NCBI RefSeq assembly: GCF_902497895.1
Contig: NZ_CABVHQ010000017.1
Span: 1-64,000, forward strand
Direction: 5' to 3'
DNA from: Pseudomonas fluorescens
Lineage (GTDB): Bacteria; Pseudomonadota; Gammaproteobacteria; Pseudomonadales; Pseudomonadaceae
Length of the DNA: 64,000 nt
Shown: positions 1 to 8,851 of the stretch, one piece after another
Numbering within the stretch: position 1 is the first letter of the stretch
Layout of the letters: each line of letters begins with the position of its first letter
Notes under the pieces: model-generated
Told to the model about the DNA's origin: nothing
Databases searched by the model: none
The model's input: the letters and a program-made list of their open reading frames with translations, nothing else
Program-made: the position numbers and the translations under genes

Positions 1-2
1 CC

Positions 3-701
3 GGTGCCGCAGGTGCTGCCGCCAAGGCTGGCGGTGCTTCGCGCTGGCTCGGCCCTCTGGCCGGCATCGCTGCCGGTGGCCTGCTGGCCTCCATGTTCAT
101 GGGCGACGGCTTCCAGGGCATGCAGATCTTCGACATCCTGATCATGGCGGTCATTGCCTTCCTGATCTTCCGCTTCATTGCCGCTCGTCGCCGCAAGCAG
201 CAGGCGCACATGGCTCCAGCTGGCCACGCACCGATGCAGCGTGAAGTGTTCGAACAAAAACCGGCTCAAGGGTCGATCTTCGGTGGTTCGCCAGCACCTG
301 CAGCTGCCGCTCGTCCGGTAATCAACGCACCGGCCTGGTTCAACGAAGAGCGCTTCATTGAAGCGGCACGCGGCCACTTCCAGTCCCTGCAACAGCACTG
401 GGACGCCAACGAAATGGACAAGATCGCCGAATTTGTCACGCCACAGCTGCTGGAATTCCTGAAAAAGGAACGTGCCGATCTGGGCGAAGGCTTCCAGTCC
501 ACCTACATTGATAACCTCAATGTACAACTGGACGGCGTGGATGATCGCTCCGACAAGACCGTCGCCACCCTGACCTTCAGCGGTTTGTCGAAAACCTCGC
601 GCTTCGACCAGGGCGAAGTCTTCAACGAAAGCTGGAACATGGAACGCCCTCAAGGCGAAAACCAGCCATGGCTGGTTGCAGGTATCCGCCAGAACGGCTG
701 A
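3..701 (+). CDS. Tim44-like domain protein (5' partial)
   Basis: The reading frame is open from the window edge, so the N-terminus is missing. The visible part starts with an Ala/Gly-rich stretch, followed by a hydrophobic membrane segment (around MQIFDILIMAVIAFLIF) ending in basic residues (AARRRK). A Pro/Ala linker follows, then a C-terminal globular Tim44-like domain with the FNEERFIEAARGHF and PQLLEFL stretches. Bacterial Tim44-domain proteins are inner-membrane proteins of uncertain role. A strong hairpin terminator follows the stop, so this is the end of its transcript. Family is clear; function is not. Confidence 0.8.
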   Translation, partial: GAAGAAAKAGGASRWLGPLAGIAAGGLLASMFMGDGFQGMQIFDILIMAVIAFLIFRFIAARRRKQQAHMAPAGHAPMQREVFEQKPAQGSIFGGSPAPAAAARPVINAPAWFNEERFIEAARGHFQSLQQHWDANEMDKIAEFVTPQLLEFLKKERADLGEGFQSTYIDNLNVQLDGVDDRSDKTVATLTFSGLSKTSRFDQGEVFNESWNMERPQGENQPWLVAGIRQNG

Positions 702-731
702 TCCCAAGCTCTGCGTTGAGTATGTTGAAAC

Positions 732-759
732 AAAAACCCCAGCCTCGGCTGGGGTTTTC
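732..759 (+). terminator. Rho-independent terminator after the Tim44-like gene
   Basis: A GC-rich hairpin (AACCCCAGCC / GGCTGGGGTT type arms, short loop) is flanked by an A run upstream and a T run downstream, 30 bp past the stop codon. It could work in both directions. Confidence 0.8.
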
Positions 760-840
760 TATTTCCCGGTTGCACTTATACCGAGCTACTGTATAAACCG
801 CCCCATACAAACCGCGCCATAGAGCAAGAGGATTGAGGTC

Positions 841-1248
841 GTGGAAGAAGTCATTGAAGAACTGCGTGAAAAAAATGAACCTGTGCCGGTCCCGTTGGAA
901 CTGCCAGATGAAGATTTACTGGTGGAGATCGAAGAACAGCTGTTCATCGACATTCCCTTTGTCTTCAAGGAATTCCTGCTGACCGTCAGCGATGTCGTCT
1001 ACGGCAGCCTGGAACCGGTCACCGTTACGGACCCCCAGTCCCATACCTATCTGCCCGAGGTGGCCGCCAACGCCTGGGACGCGGGTGTTCCTCGGGAGTT
1101 GATCCCGATCTGCCAGAACGGTGACGATTACTACTGTGTCGAGGAAGACGGCACCGTGGTCTTGTGGTCGGCCGAAGAAGAGCTGGTCACCGAAGAAACC
1201 TGGGAGTCGGTGTGGCACTGGGCGCGAGACGTCTGGCTGGAAAGCTGA
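841..1248 (+). CDS. SMI1/KNR4 family protein
   Basis: A 135-residue acidic protein with a GTG start. The SMI1/KNR4 (SUKH-type) fold is suggested by the order: short N-terminal helix, LPDEDLLVEIEEQL, IPFVFKEFLLTVSDV, a mid-region with LPEVAANAWDAGVP, then LIPICQNGDDYYCVEEDGTVVLWS and a Trp-rich tail (WESVWHWARDVWLES). SUKH proteins occur as immunity proteins to contact-dependent toxins and also as housekeeping orphans. No toxin gene is adjacent, so an orphan role is more likely. Confidence 0.75.
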   Translation: MEEVIEELREKNEPVPVPLELPDEDLLVEIEEQLFIDIPFVFKEFLLTVSDVVYGSLEPVTVTDPQSHTYLPEVAANAWDAGVPRELIPICQNGDDYYCVEEDGTVVLWSAEEELVTEETWESVWHWARDVWLES

Positions 1249-1253
1249 TACTG

Positions 1254-1287
1254 CGAGCCCGCTTCCAGCCTTGAGCTGGGGCGGGCT
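1254..1287 (+). terminator. Hairpin after the SMI1/KNR4 gene
   Basis: Eight-base perfect outer arms (GAGCCCGC / GCGGGCTC) enclose an inner CCAGC/GCTGG stem. There is no clear T run, so this is a possible bidirectional transcript end between convergent genes. It touches the last bases of the antiporter gene. Confidence 0.4.
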
Positions 1288-3050
1288 CAAGGCCCGCCAG
1301 CGTCCTTGTGGTGATCCAGGGTTTCCAAAAGGGCGACCTGCATCCGCGTATGCACTCGAATGAACCAGCGCCACAGCAGCGCCGCGACCACCGCCGCAAC
1401 GACGGCAATCAGGATCAACAACTCGTTGGTCGGCAGAATGCTCGACGACAATGCCGTCAGCAGCAGGAAAATCACCAGCAACGATAGAATCGGTATCACC
1501 TCGGCGATCACTCGCCGCACGCGTTGGGTATGACGCCCGGCCATTTCCGCTTTCACCCCCATCTCTGCCAACAGCATCGACAAGGCCTTGATCTTGCGAT
1601 ATGCGGCAATCAAGAACGGCAACGACAGCAGCAGCGCGCCACCCCAGATCAATGCTTTCTGCCAACCCGGGTCGCTGATCCAGCCCTGAAGATAACCGCC
1701 AAGGCGTTCGGCGAAAAAACCGCCGGACAAAAAGATCGCCATCACCAGCGCGAGATTGACCCCCACCTGTAGCAGGATCCGCCGAATCATTTTCGCCAGC
1801 AGCGCACCCTCCCCATGGGGCTGGATGCTGCGCAGCCATTCTCCATACATCCCTAGTACACGAGCCAGACTTTGCGGCATCACCGCCGCAAGCTTCATCG
1901 ACAACGGGTCGGCCGCGCGAATCAGGTAGGGGGTCAGTAAAGTCGTTAACACCGACACGGCCACCGCCACTGGATAGAGGAAGTCACTGGTAACCTGCAG
2001 GGTCATGCCCAGGGCGGCGATGATGAAAGAGAACTCGCCAATTTGCGAAAGACCCATGCCGACCCGCAGTGAGGTGCGTCCGTCATTGCCGGCAATAAAT
2101 GCGCCCAGCCCGCAGGACAACATCTTGCCCAGCACCACGGCGACCGTGATCACCGCGATCGGCCAAGCGTATTGCAGCAGGATCTGCGGGTCGATCATCA
2201 AACCGATGGCGACGAAGAAGATCGCGCTGAACAGGTCGCGGACCGGTTCGATCAGCCGCTCGATTTTCAGCAACTGCCGGGATTCGGCCATGATCGCGCC
2301 GATCAGGAATGCCCCCAGCACCATGCTGTATTCCAGCTTGACCACCAGCAGACAGAAGCCGAAACACAGACCCAGCACAGTGATCAGCAGCATTTCGTCG
2401 CTTTCGAATTTCGCCACATAGGCCAGCAGCCGCGGGACCAGCAGAATGCCGATCACCAGGGCGACAATCATGAATAACGTAAGCTTGCCGACCGTGGAAA
2501 ACACTTCACCGGAACTGACCGTACCACTGACCGCGATGCTCGACAGCAGCGCGATAATGCCGATCCCGAGAATGTCTTCGACGATCAACACACCGAAGAT
2601 CAACTGCGCAAAGCGCTGGTTCTTCATCTTCAGGTCGTTGAGTGCCTTGACGATGATGGTGGTCGAGGAGATCGCCAGAATCGCGCCGAGGAACAGCGAG
2701 TCCATGGTGTTCCAGTCGAACCAGCGACCGATCTCATAGCCGATCCAGATCATCGTCACAATTTCGAGAAAGGCCGCGATAAACGCCGTGGCGCCGACCT
2801 TGAACAACTTGCGCAGACTGAATTCCAGGCCCAGAGAGAACATCAGGAAGATCACCCCGAGCTCCGCCAGAATTTTGATGGTCTGCTCGTCGTGGATAAA
2901 TCCGAACGGCGGGGTGTGCGGGCCGATGATGAACCCGGCGACGATATAACCGAGCACCACCGGTTGTTTGAGCCGATGAAAAAGAATGGTCACCACACCC
3001 GCGACCAACATGATCACTGCCAGATCCTGAATGAAACTGATGGCATGCAT
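1287..3050 (-). CDS. CPA2-type cation:proton antiporter
   Basis: A 587-residue integral membrane protein with an N-terminal Na/H exchanger domain of about 12 hydrophobic helices. Typical CPA2 stretches are HRLKQPVVLGYIVAGFIIGPHTPP, LGVIFLMFSLGLEFS and GLSQIGEFSFIIAALG. The C-terminal third has three or four extra membrane segments and no obvious nucleotide-binding RCK/TrkA-N domain, unlike KefB/KefC. The ATG at 3050 was chosen because an AAGGAG ribosome-binding site lies 9 bases upstream; an in-frame start at 3095 lacks one. The likely role is K+ or Na+/H+ exchange across the inner membrane; the ion cannot be read from sequence. Confidence 0.85.
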   Translation of the reverse strand: MHAISFIQDLAVIMLVAGVVTILFHRLKQPVVLGYIVAGFIIGPHTPPFGFIHDEQTIKILAELGVIFLMFSLGLEFSLRKLFKVGATAFIAAFLEIVTMIWIGYEIGRWFDWNTMDSLFLGAILAISSTTIIVKALNDLKMKNQRFAQLIFGVLIVEDILGIGIIALLSSIAVSGTVSSGEVFSTVGKLTLFMIVALVIGILLVPRLLAYVAKFESDEMLLITVLGLCFGFCLLVVKLEYSMVLGAFLIGAIMAESRQLLKIERLIEPVRDLFSAIFFVAIGLMIDPQILLQYAWPIAVITVAVVLGKMLSCGLGAFIAGNDGRTSLRVGMGLSQIGEFSFIIAALGMTLQVTSDFLYPVAVAVSVLTTLLTPYLIRAADPLSMKLAAVMPQSLARVLGMYGEWLRSIQPHGEGALLAKMIRRILLQVGVNLALVMAIFLSGGFFAERLGGYLQGWISDPGWQKALIWGGALLLSLPFLIAAYRKIKALSMLLAEMGVKAEMAGRHTQRVRRVIAEVIPILSLLVIFLLLTALSSSILPTNELLILIAVVAAVVAALLWRWFIRVHTRMQVALLETLDHHKDAGGP

Positions 3051-3344
3051 GGGGTGAGGCTCCTTGGGGGCGTGCTGAAGCGGCCGCTCAATCACCCGAG
3101 CGACCGCAAAGGGCTCAATGAGCCAAATACAATTCTCTTATCCCGGTAGAAATGCCTTCGACTCGGGCTTTTGAAGGGTAACACCGCGACTTCCGGCAGT
3201 AAGGCGGTGCAATATATGGAAACAGATCGATCCGAACGTGACGGTCGCCACAAGCGCAGCGTCCCGTTAAGGATGGTTTCGAAAAAGTCATCAAGCGCCC
3301 GCAGAGGTGCCTCCCGCAATCCTGCCTAGAATCGTGAGTGTGCT

Positions 3345-3848
3345 ATGGAACCCGGAAACGCCCAGCTGTCGATGACTGTACTGATGACCCCCGACATGGC
3401 CAACTTCTCTGGCAATGTCCACGGCGGTACCCTGCTCAAATACCTCGACGAAGTCGCCTATGCCTGCGCCAGCCGCTATGCCGGCCGCTACGTGGTCACC
3501 CTGTCGGTGGATCAGGTGATCTTCCGTGAGCCGATCCATGTCGGCGAACTGGTGACCTTCCTCGCGTCGGTCAACTACACCGGCAACACCTCGATGGAGG
3601 TGGGGATCAAAGTAGTGACGGAGAATATTCGCGAGCGCTCGGTACGCCACACCAATAGCTGTTTTTTCACCATGGTCGCGGTCGACGATCAGCGCAAACC
3701 GGCGGTCGTGCCGCAACTGCAGCCGGTAACCAGCGAAGATCATCGCCGGTTCATCCAGGCCAAGCAGCGTCGAGAGATCCGCCAGGAGCTGGAAAAGCGC
3801 TATCAGGACATCAAGGCGGAGCCTGAGGGCAGTCAGAAAGGAAGATAA
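3345..3848 (+). CDS. Acyl-CoA thioesterase, hotdog fold (YciA/BACH type)
   Basis: A 167-residue single-hotdog protein. It carries the family landmark MANFSGNVHGGTLLKYLDE, in which the N-x-H-G-G loop and the Asp belong to the active site, followed by the hotdog helix and strands (VTLSVDQVIFREPIHVGELV). These enzymes hydrolyse acyl-CoA to free fatty acid and CoA in the cytoplasm. The C-terminus is charged and helical (REIRQELEKRYQDIKAE). It is monocistronic; the ribosome-binding site is weak. Substrate length is unknown. Confidence 0.88.
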   Translation: MEPGNAQLSMTVLMTPDMANFSGNVHGGTLLKYLDEVAYACASRYAGRYVVTLSVDQVIFREPIHVGELVTFLASVNYTGNTSMEVGIKVVTENIRERSVRHTNSCFFTMVAVDDQRKPAVVPQLQPVTSEDHRRFIQAKQRREIRQELEKRYQDIKAEPEGSQKGR

Positions 3849-3851
3849 GCC

Positions 3852-3985
3852 TGTGGCGAGGGGGCTTGCCCCCGCTCGGCCGCGCAGCGGTCGTAATGCC
3901 TATACATGCGGTGTGCCTGGCAGAACCGGCTTGCAGGTTTTAGGGCCGCTTCGCAGCCCAGCGGGAGCAAGCTCCCTCGCCACAA
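3852..3985. repeat. REP inverted pair (REPIN-like)
   Basis: Two imperfect palindromic copies of the GTGGCGAGGGGGCTTGCCCCCG family lie in inverted orientation, with about 75 bp between them. They fill the gap between the convergent thioesterase and pdxY genes. Pseudomonad REP doublets are moved by a RAYT transposase encoded elsewhere. Confidence 0.75.
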
Positions 3986-4020
3986 GGTGATCGCCAGACT
4001 TGAGATCTGATTGACTCAGG

Positions 4021-4893
4021 TTAGAGGCTGATCGCCATCGCCTCGAACCGCACTCGCGGATGGGCAATCCGGTCCTGGGCGCGTACCAGCTCCAGCTCGT
4101 AGCTGGCACACGCCTGGGTTTCCAGCAGCACTTCGTGCACCGCCGCGGCGGCGAATTCGAAGGCCGCCAGCAGGCTGTCGCCCAACAGCACCCGAGCCAG
4201 GAACAGACCGGACGTCAGGTCGCCGACGCCCACCGGTTGGCGCGGAAAGGCCAGCAGTGGCCGACGCAGATGCCAACTGCCCTCGGCGGTTACCAGCAAC
4301 ATCTCGAAGCAGTCCGCCAGCTTGCCGGGATAATCCAGATGCTTGACCAGCACCGCCTTGGGGCCGCGGGCCAACAGCGCTCGCGCCATGGCCAGGCAGT
4401 CGAACAACGACTTCGGCTTGCGCCCGGAGAAGCTGTCCAGTTCCAGTTGATTCGGGCACATGAAGTCAGCCATCGCCGCGGCTTCTTCCAGCAGGAAGTC
4501 ACTGACCTCGGCCGGCACGCTGCAGCCTTTTTCCGAATGCCCCATCACCGGGTCGCACAGGTACAAAGCCTTGGGATTGATCGCCTTGATCCGCGCCACC
4601 CCCGTGAGGATCGCCCGCCCTTGAGCCGCGCTGCCCAGGTAACCGGACAACACCGCATCGCAGTTACCCAACTCGCCGATCGCCGCGATCCCTTCCACCA
4701 GCGCCGGAATCTGTTGCGGCGCCAATACCTCTCCCGTCCACTGACCGTATTGAGTATGGTTGGAGAACTGCACAGTATTGAGCGGCCAGACATTCACCCC
4801 GACTCGCTGCATCGGAAACACCGCGGCGCTGTTACCGGCATGGCCGAAGACCACATGGGACTGAATGGCGAGCAGATGGGGTGTACGTTTCAT
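4021..4893 (-). CDS. pdxY: Pyridoxal kinase PdxY
   Basis: A 290-residue ribokinase-fold enzyme that phosphorylates pyridoxal in the vitamin B6 salvage pathway. The N-terminus has [18 protein letters not shown], the mid-region [14 protein letters not shown], and the C-terminus the anion-hole and catalytic Asp loop [16 protein letters not shown]. Length matches PdxY (about 287 residues). The ATG at 4893 gives the conserved [14 protein letters not shown] start; an in-frame start at 4950 would add a non-conserved tail. Confidence 0.93.
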   Translation of the reverse strand: MKRTPHLLAIQSHVVFGHAGNSAAVFPMQRVGVNVWPLNTVQFSNHTQYGQWTGEVLAPQQIPALVEGIAAIGELGNCDAVLSGYLGSAAQGRAILTGVARIKAINPKALYLCDPVMGHSEKGCSVPAEVSDFLLEEAAAMADFMCPNQLELDSFSGRKPKSLFDCLAMARALLARGPKAVLVKHLDYPGKLADCFEMLLVTAEGSWHLRRPLLAFPRQPVGVGDLTSGLFLARVLLGDSLLAAFEFAAAAVHEVLLETQACASYELELVRAQDRIAHPRVRFEAMAISL

Positions 4894-5009
4894 GCGAGAT
4901 TTCCGTAAAACGATTGAAATTCGAGCCGCGCAGTATGCGACTAAACACAACCTGTACGACAGACCAAAGACGCAGTTAAGCTGACACTACTTTGTTGGAG
5001 CGCTCGTTC

Positions 5010-5402
5010 ATGCTGACCCTGGGAAATATCTTCGTGTTGATGTTGCTGGCCACTGGCGGCGCCTGGCTGTGGCACAACCACGGCTTGCGAGAACGGGCAC
5101 TGGAGCGGGTCAAGCAGCATTGCGCCAAGCTCGATATCGAGTTGCTGGACGGTAACGTGGCGTTGAAGCGGATAGGCTTCGTCAAGGACGCCAATGGTCG
5201 TCGGCGTCTGGCCCGCATCTATAATTTCGAATTCACCGTGACCGGCGAAACGCGCCACAACGGCACCATCACCCAGTTCGGCGCCCACAGCGCGCAAATC
5301 GAGCTGGCGCCCTACCCGTTCGAGGTCAAGACCCCGACGCCAAGTGCCGAAGTGATCGAATTGAGCCAGTGGCGCCAGGAACATAATAAGTGGCGTAGTT
5401 GA
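5010..5402 (+). CDS. DUF3301 domain-containing membrane-anchored protein
   Basis: A 130-residue protein with one N-terminal membrane segment (LTLGNIFVLMLLATGGAWLW) followed by a small soluble domain: HGLRERALERVKQHC, LLDGNVALKRIGF, and RRLARIYNFEFTVTG. This pattern is DUF3301, of unknown function. The start at 5010 is preceded by GGAG at 9 bases; a TTG at 4992 is possible but unnecessary. The gene is divergent from pdxY. Confidence 0.8.
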   Translation: MLTLGNIFVLMLLATGGAWLWHNHGLRERALERVKQHCAKLDIELLDGNVALKRIGFVKDANGRRRLARIYNFEFTVTGETRHNGTITQFGAHSAQIELAPYPFEVKTPTPSAEVIELSQWRQEHNKWRS

Positions 5403-5426
5403 AGCAAATGCGAGATCAAAAGATCA

Positions 5427-5456
5427 AAAGATCGCAGCCTGCGGCAGCTCCTACGC
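5427..5456. repeat. Single REP element (GATCGCAGCCTGCGG family)
   Basis: One copy of the GATCGCAGC...GGCAGCTCCTAC repeat, preceded by short GATCAAAA repeats. It lies between convergent genes and runs into the last codons of the COG0523 GTPase. The same repeat occurs as inverted pairs at 36012, 38876 and 63307. Confidence 0.7.
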
Positions 5457-6416
5457 TACACGGCACGCTACCAAAGCCTTTTGTAGTCCCTCTGCGTCCT
5501 GCGGCTCGCTGAAAATCAACTCGATACGCGAATCACGCCGCCACTCGCTGGGCTGCCAGCGCAGGTCCGCGCTATCCACTGCATTGGCAGAAACCCAGCC
5601 GTCCGTGCTGTGTATAACCAGCTTGGCTCTTTTCCAATCGAGGTGTTCAAGCCATTGCTGTAGCTGCCTTGCCTGGAATTGCTGACTGGGATGCCAGCGC
5701 CAGCCGATGCTCCAGCCGCCCTCCTGCTGCTGACTCAAGCAAATCGGCAGTCCAGGATCAGTCCAGATTGCGGGCATCTGCGCCAGGCCTGTGGGCGCGG
5801 TGAAGTTATCCACACCGGCATTTGCTTGAGACTGTACGCCGGGCAATTCGACCAGCGGCAAAGCAGCCTGCTGCGTCCAGTACACAGGGCAGTCCGGTAA
5901 CCGTTTGATAATCCGCTGGCGATCGGCATCACTGAGCTGCTCGTCCTTGTTCAGCAGCAACAGGCCGGCACTGGCCAACGCCTCCTGCTGCGCCGCGGGC
6001 AGAGGTTTTCCGGCCGCCAGTGCCTGGGCATCGAGCACCAGTACGCACGGCTGAACCGCCAACACGCCGTGCCACGGCGCATCGCGCAATTGCTTGAGCA
6101 GCTGTGCCGGATGCCCCAACCCGGAAGGCTCGATAAACAGTCGGTCCGGACGCGCCTTACGCAACAAGCGCCCAAGCCCGACCTGGAACGGCGCGCCATT
6201 CACACAACACAAACAACCGCCGGCGACTTCCCCCAGCGCGATACCATTGGCATCCTGAGTCAGCAATGCAGCGTCCAGGCCGATCTGACCAAACTCATTG
6301 ATCAGCACCGCCCAGCGCTCATGGGCTGGCCGCTGCGCCAGCAGGTTCTTGATCAGGCTGGTCTTCCCGGCGCCAAGCGGCCCGGCAATGACATGGGTAG
6401 GAATGTTCTGCAGCAT
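5451..6416 (-). CDS. CobW/P47K (COG0523) family GTP-binding protein
   Basis: About 321 residues. The Walker A is GPLGAGKTS near the N-terminus, followed by the COG0523 metal-binding CxCC motif in GGCLCCVNG, then a G3-like RLFIEPSGLGHP and G4-like LLLNKDE. The C-terminal half is the CobW_C domain. COG0523 proteins are GTP-driven metal chaperones or insertases. Proximity to the Zur-linked genes at 7.5-14.5 kb suggests zinc. The ATG at 6416 was chosen; a TTG two codons upstream is an alternative, and neither has a strong ribosome-binding site. Only 27 bp separate it from the divergent gene at 6444. Confidence 0.85.
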   Translation of the reverse strand: MLQNIPTHVIAGPLGAGKTSLIKNLLAQRPAHERWAVLINEFGQIGLDAALLTQDANGIALGEVAGGCLCCVNGAPFQVGLGRLLRKARPDRLFIEPSGLGHPAQLLKQLRDAPWHGVLAVQPCVLVLDAQALAAGKPLPAAQQEALASAGLLLLNKDEQLSDADRQRIIKRLPDCPVYWTQQAALPLVELPGVQSQANAGVDNFTAPTGLAQMPAIWTDPGLPICLSQQQEGGWSIGWRWHPSQQFQARQLQQWLEHLDWKRAKLVIHSTDGWVSANAVDSADLRWQPSEWRRDSRIELIFSEPQDAEGLQKALVACRVA

Positions 6417-6443
6417 GTTCAACGGTTTCTAAAGAGGTGAAGG

Positions 6444-6800
6444 ATGCGGGTGATTTACTGGTCACTGCTATTGGCGCTCAGCTCCGGCGAGGTGCTGGCC
6501 CAGGCCTGCGTAGTCCATAGTCAGGCCGACCGGCTCGACGTCAAAGTCTGCCAGCAGAACCGCAACATCCCGGAAAAACTGTTCAACGACGGCTTCTGCC
6601 AGCCCAAACTGGCCGGTCAGAAAGTTGAAGTTGCGTTTACCGAGCAATGTCCTGCCGGCGCCTTCGGCGTTTGCAGCAACGCCCAAGTGGCCAATATGCC
6701 TTACCGGCAGGATATTCACTATTACGGCGTGGCTTCCGATGCAGCGTACTTGCAGCCGTTCTGCGAAAGCCAGAGCCAGGGCAAATGGCTGATACCTTGA
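6444..6800 (+). CDS. Small exported six-cysteine protein, function unknown
   Basis: I do not recognise a named family. It is 118 residues with a clear Sec signal peptide (MRVIYWSLLLALSSGEVLAQA, likely cleaved after AQA). The mature part of about 98 residues contains six Cys spread over its length, consistent with three disulphides in the periplasm. The ribosome-binding site is a good GAGGTGAAGG just before the ATG. It lies between two COG0523 GTPase loci in the zinc island and is convergent with the DUF1826 gene. Confidence 0.7.
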   Translation: MRVIYWSLLLALSSGEVLAQACVVHSQADRLDVKVCQQNRNIPEKLFNDGFCQPKLAGQKVEVAFTEQCPAGAFGVCSNAQVANMPYRQDIHYYGVASDAAYLQPFCESQSQGKWLIP

Positions 6801-6806
6801 GCGCGC

Positions 6807-7526
6807 CTAGCTCAGCCAGTCAAGGGTCAGGATCAGCCGACGCTCACCCGGGGCCGGTTGCGGCGAGCGATGGATCAGACCGAAGCCTTCGTTGCCGTGC
6901 CATTTCTCACCCTTGAGCAGGGCCACTTCACCGCAGGCGACTTGCTGAATTTCCGAGTCGTCCTGGGGCTCGGCATCGGGCTTGCCCAGTTGCTGGCGAT
7001 CCATCGCCCCTTCCCGCAGCCATTGGCTGCCGATGCCGGCATAGGTGGTGATCAGGCGCACCGGCACATGATCGACGTGGAAACGTGGGCACATGGCCTT
7101 GTCCAGCACTCGCAGACGCAAACCGATGCACCTGGCGCCCAGCAAGCAGGCAAAGGCGCTGACCAGCCAGGAGACGTCGGCGATGAAGCCTTGGTAACCC
7201 TCAAGATCACTGAAGCCCGAGGCAAGGCCGCGCAGGTTTGGCTGCGCATCATCACTCTCCAGTTCCAGTGACAGCGATTCCGCCAAGGGCTGGTCGAGGG
7301 ACAGCAGCAAGGCGCCGAAGTCGGCGATATGAACAGGTAACTGGCGCTGCCAGAGGGCGAGATTGACGTTGTCTTCGAGTATTTGGGTGAGGACCTCGGG
7401 ATTTTCACCGTGAACTTGACGGGGTTTCTGCCGCTGGGGCTGTACCGGGAGCAGGATTGTCTTCGTGGGCAAGTCGGATCGCCGCACCGCCGCTCCCACA
7501 GGGTTCTGCAGCTGACGTAACATCAA
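6807..7526 (-). CDS. DUF1826 domain-containing protein
   Basis: A 239-residue soluble protein. The domain includes [34 protein letters not shown] and the C-terminal [18 protein letters not shown], giving several conserved His, Cys and Asp residues (FHVDH, HRSP) suggestive of metal binding. The start overlaps the zigA stop by 4 bases, so the two are translationally coupled. DUF1826 genes accompany Zur-controlled COG0523 GTPases in pseudomonads. The biochemical role is unknown. Confidence 0.82.
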   Translation of the reverse strand: MMLRQLQNPVGAAVRRSDLPTKTILLPVQPQRQKPRQVHGENPEVLTQILEDNVNLALWQRQLPVHIADFGALLLSLDQPLAESLSLELESDDAQPNLRGLASGFSDLEGYQGFIADVSWLVSAFACLLGARCIGLRLRVLDKAMCPRFHVDHVPVRLITTYAGIGSQWLREGAMDRQQLGKPDAEPQDDSEIQQVACGEVALLKGEKWHGNEGFGLIHRSPQPAPGERRLILTLDWLS

Positions 7527-8731
7527 GCCGCCTCCTCTTCATGCCAAGGCCCGAAAGGATCGATCATTAGTCGCCAGCCTTCCACGCCCAAGGCCATTTC
7601 GTCATCAGTCAGCAGACAGTTGTCGAGCTCTTCGGTTAGCTGGGTGAAGTCGATGTTCTGACCGATGAACACCAGTTCCTGACGGCAATCACCGGTGGCC
7701 GCCATCCAGTTTTCCATGATCGCCGAGGTGCTTTCCTGGTCCTGCGGCCACTGTGGTTTCGGCACGAATCGCCACCAGCGCCCGGCAAATCCATGGCGCA
7801 TCAGCCCCCCGGCCTGGGACCAGCTACCGGCGTCCTGATGCTTGCTGGCCAGCCAGAAAAAGCCCTTGGAGCGTAACAGTTTGCCGTTCACCCAGGGGCG
7901 ATCGATGAAGCTGTAAAAACGCTGGGGATGAAAGGGTCGCCGCGCTCGATAGGCCGTCGAGGCAATGCCGTATTCCTCGGTTTCCGGCACATGTTCACCG
8001 CGCAGCTCCTGCAGCCAGCCCGGAGCCTGAGCGGCACGCTCGAAATCGAAACGCCCGGTATTCAGGATCTTCTTCAACGGCACTTCACCCATCACCATGG
8101 GAATGATCTCTGCCTGGGAATTAAGCCGCTCGAGGATAGCGATCAGCTCCTGGCGGTCGCTGCTGCTGATCAAATCGATCTTGCTGATCAGTATCACGTC
8201 GGCGAACTCGATCTGCTCGATCAGCAGGTCGGTGATCGAACGCTCGTCCTCTTCGCCCAGGGTTTCACCGCGAGAGGCGAGGCTCTCGGCGGCCTGGTAG
8301 TCGAGCAGGAAGTTCATGCCATCAACCACCGTGACCATGGTGTCGAGCCGGGCAATGTCGGCCAGACTCTGACCATCTTCGTCGCGAAAAGTGAAGGTTT
8401 CCGCCACCGGCAACGGCTCGGAAATCCCGGTGGACTCGATCAGCAGATAATCGAAACGACCTTCCTTGGCGAGCTTGCTGACTTCCTCCAGCAAGTCTTC
8501 GCGCAGGGTGCAGCAAATGCAGCCGTTGCTCATCTCGATGAGCTTTTCTTCGGCGCGATTGAGCGTGACATCGCGCTGAACCTCACTGCCATCGATGTTG
8601 ATTTCGCTCATATCGTTGACGATCACCGCCACTCGAAGATTGTCGCGATTGCGCAGGATGTAGTTGAGCAGCGTGCTTTTACCGGCGCCGAGAAAGCCCG
8701 ACAACACGGTAACGGGAAGGCGATTGGGCAT
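7523..8731 (-). CDS. zigA: Zinc-linked COG0523 GTPase (ZigA/YjiA type)
   Basis: A 402-residue GTPase: Walker [10 protein letters not shown] (about residues 10-18), CxCC motif in [12 protein letters not shown]3-like [12 protein letters not shown]4-like ISKIDLI, and a long C-terminal CobW_C domain with [15 protein letters not shown] and the tail [15 protein letters not shown]. Members under Zur control are thought to deliver Zn to client proteins during starvation. The ATG at 8731 was chosen because of GAGGAA upstream; an in-frame start at 8821 would lie in the Zur palindrome. It heads the zigA-DUF1826 operon and diverges from folE2. Confidence 0.9.
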   Translation of the reverse strand: MPNRLPVTVLSGFLGAGKSTLLNYILRNRDNLRVAVIVNDMSEINIDGSEVQRDVTLNRAEEKLIEMSNGCICCTLREDLLEEVSKLAKEGRFDYLLIESTGISEPLPVAETFTFRDEDGQSLADIARLDTMVTVVDGMNFLLDYQAAESLASRGETLGEEDERSITDLLIEQIEFADVILISKIDLISSSDRQELIAILERLNSQAEIIPMVMGEVPLKKILNTGRFDFERAAQAPGWLQELRGEHVPETEEYGIASTAYRARRPFHPQRFYSFIDRPWVNGKLLRSKGFFWLASKHQDAGSWSQAGGLMRHGFAGRWWRFVPKPQWPQDQESTSAIMENWMAATGDCRQELVFIGQNIDFTQLTEELDNCLLTDDEMALGVEGWRLMIDPFGPWHEEEAA

Positions 8732-8804
8732 CAGGTATTCCTCATCAGATGTGGCTGGTAAAACGCCGTTGATGACGTTCGCGCAGCTCTTAATGCTTTC
8801 GCTG

Positions 8805-8821
8805 ATGTTATAGTATAACAT
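8805..8821. promoter_or_regulatory. Zur box between zigA and folE2
   Basis: A perfect 17-bp palindrome, ATGTTATAGTATAACAT, matches the known proteobacterial Zur operator core (GTTATAnTATAAC). It lies in the short divergent intergenic region and can control both operons. With Zn-bound Zur both would be repressed; under zinc starvation both would be expressed. Confidence 0.92.
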
Positions 8822-8851
8822 TATAATTCACCTACAACGATGGACTTGCCC

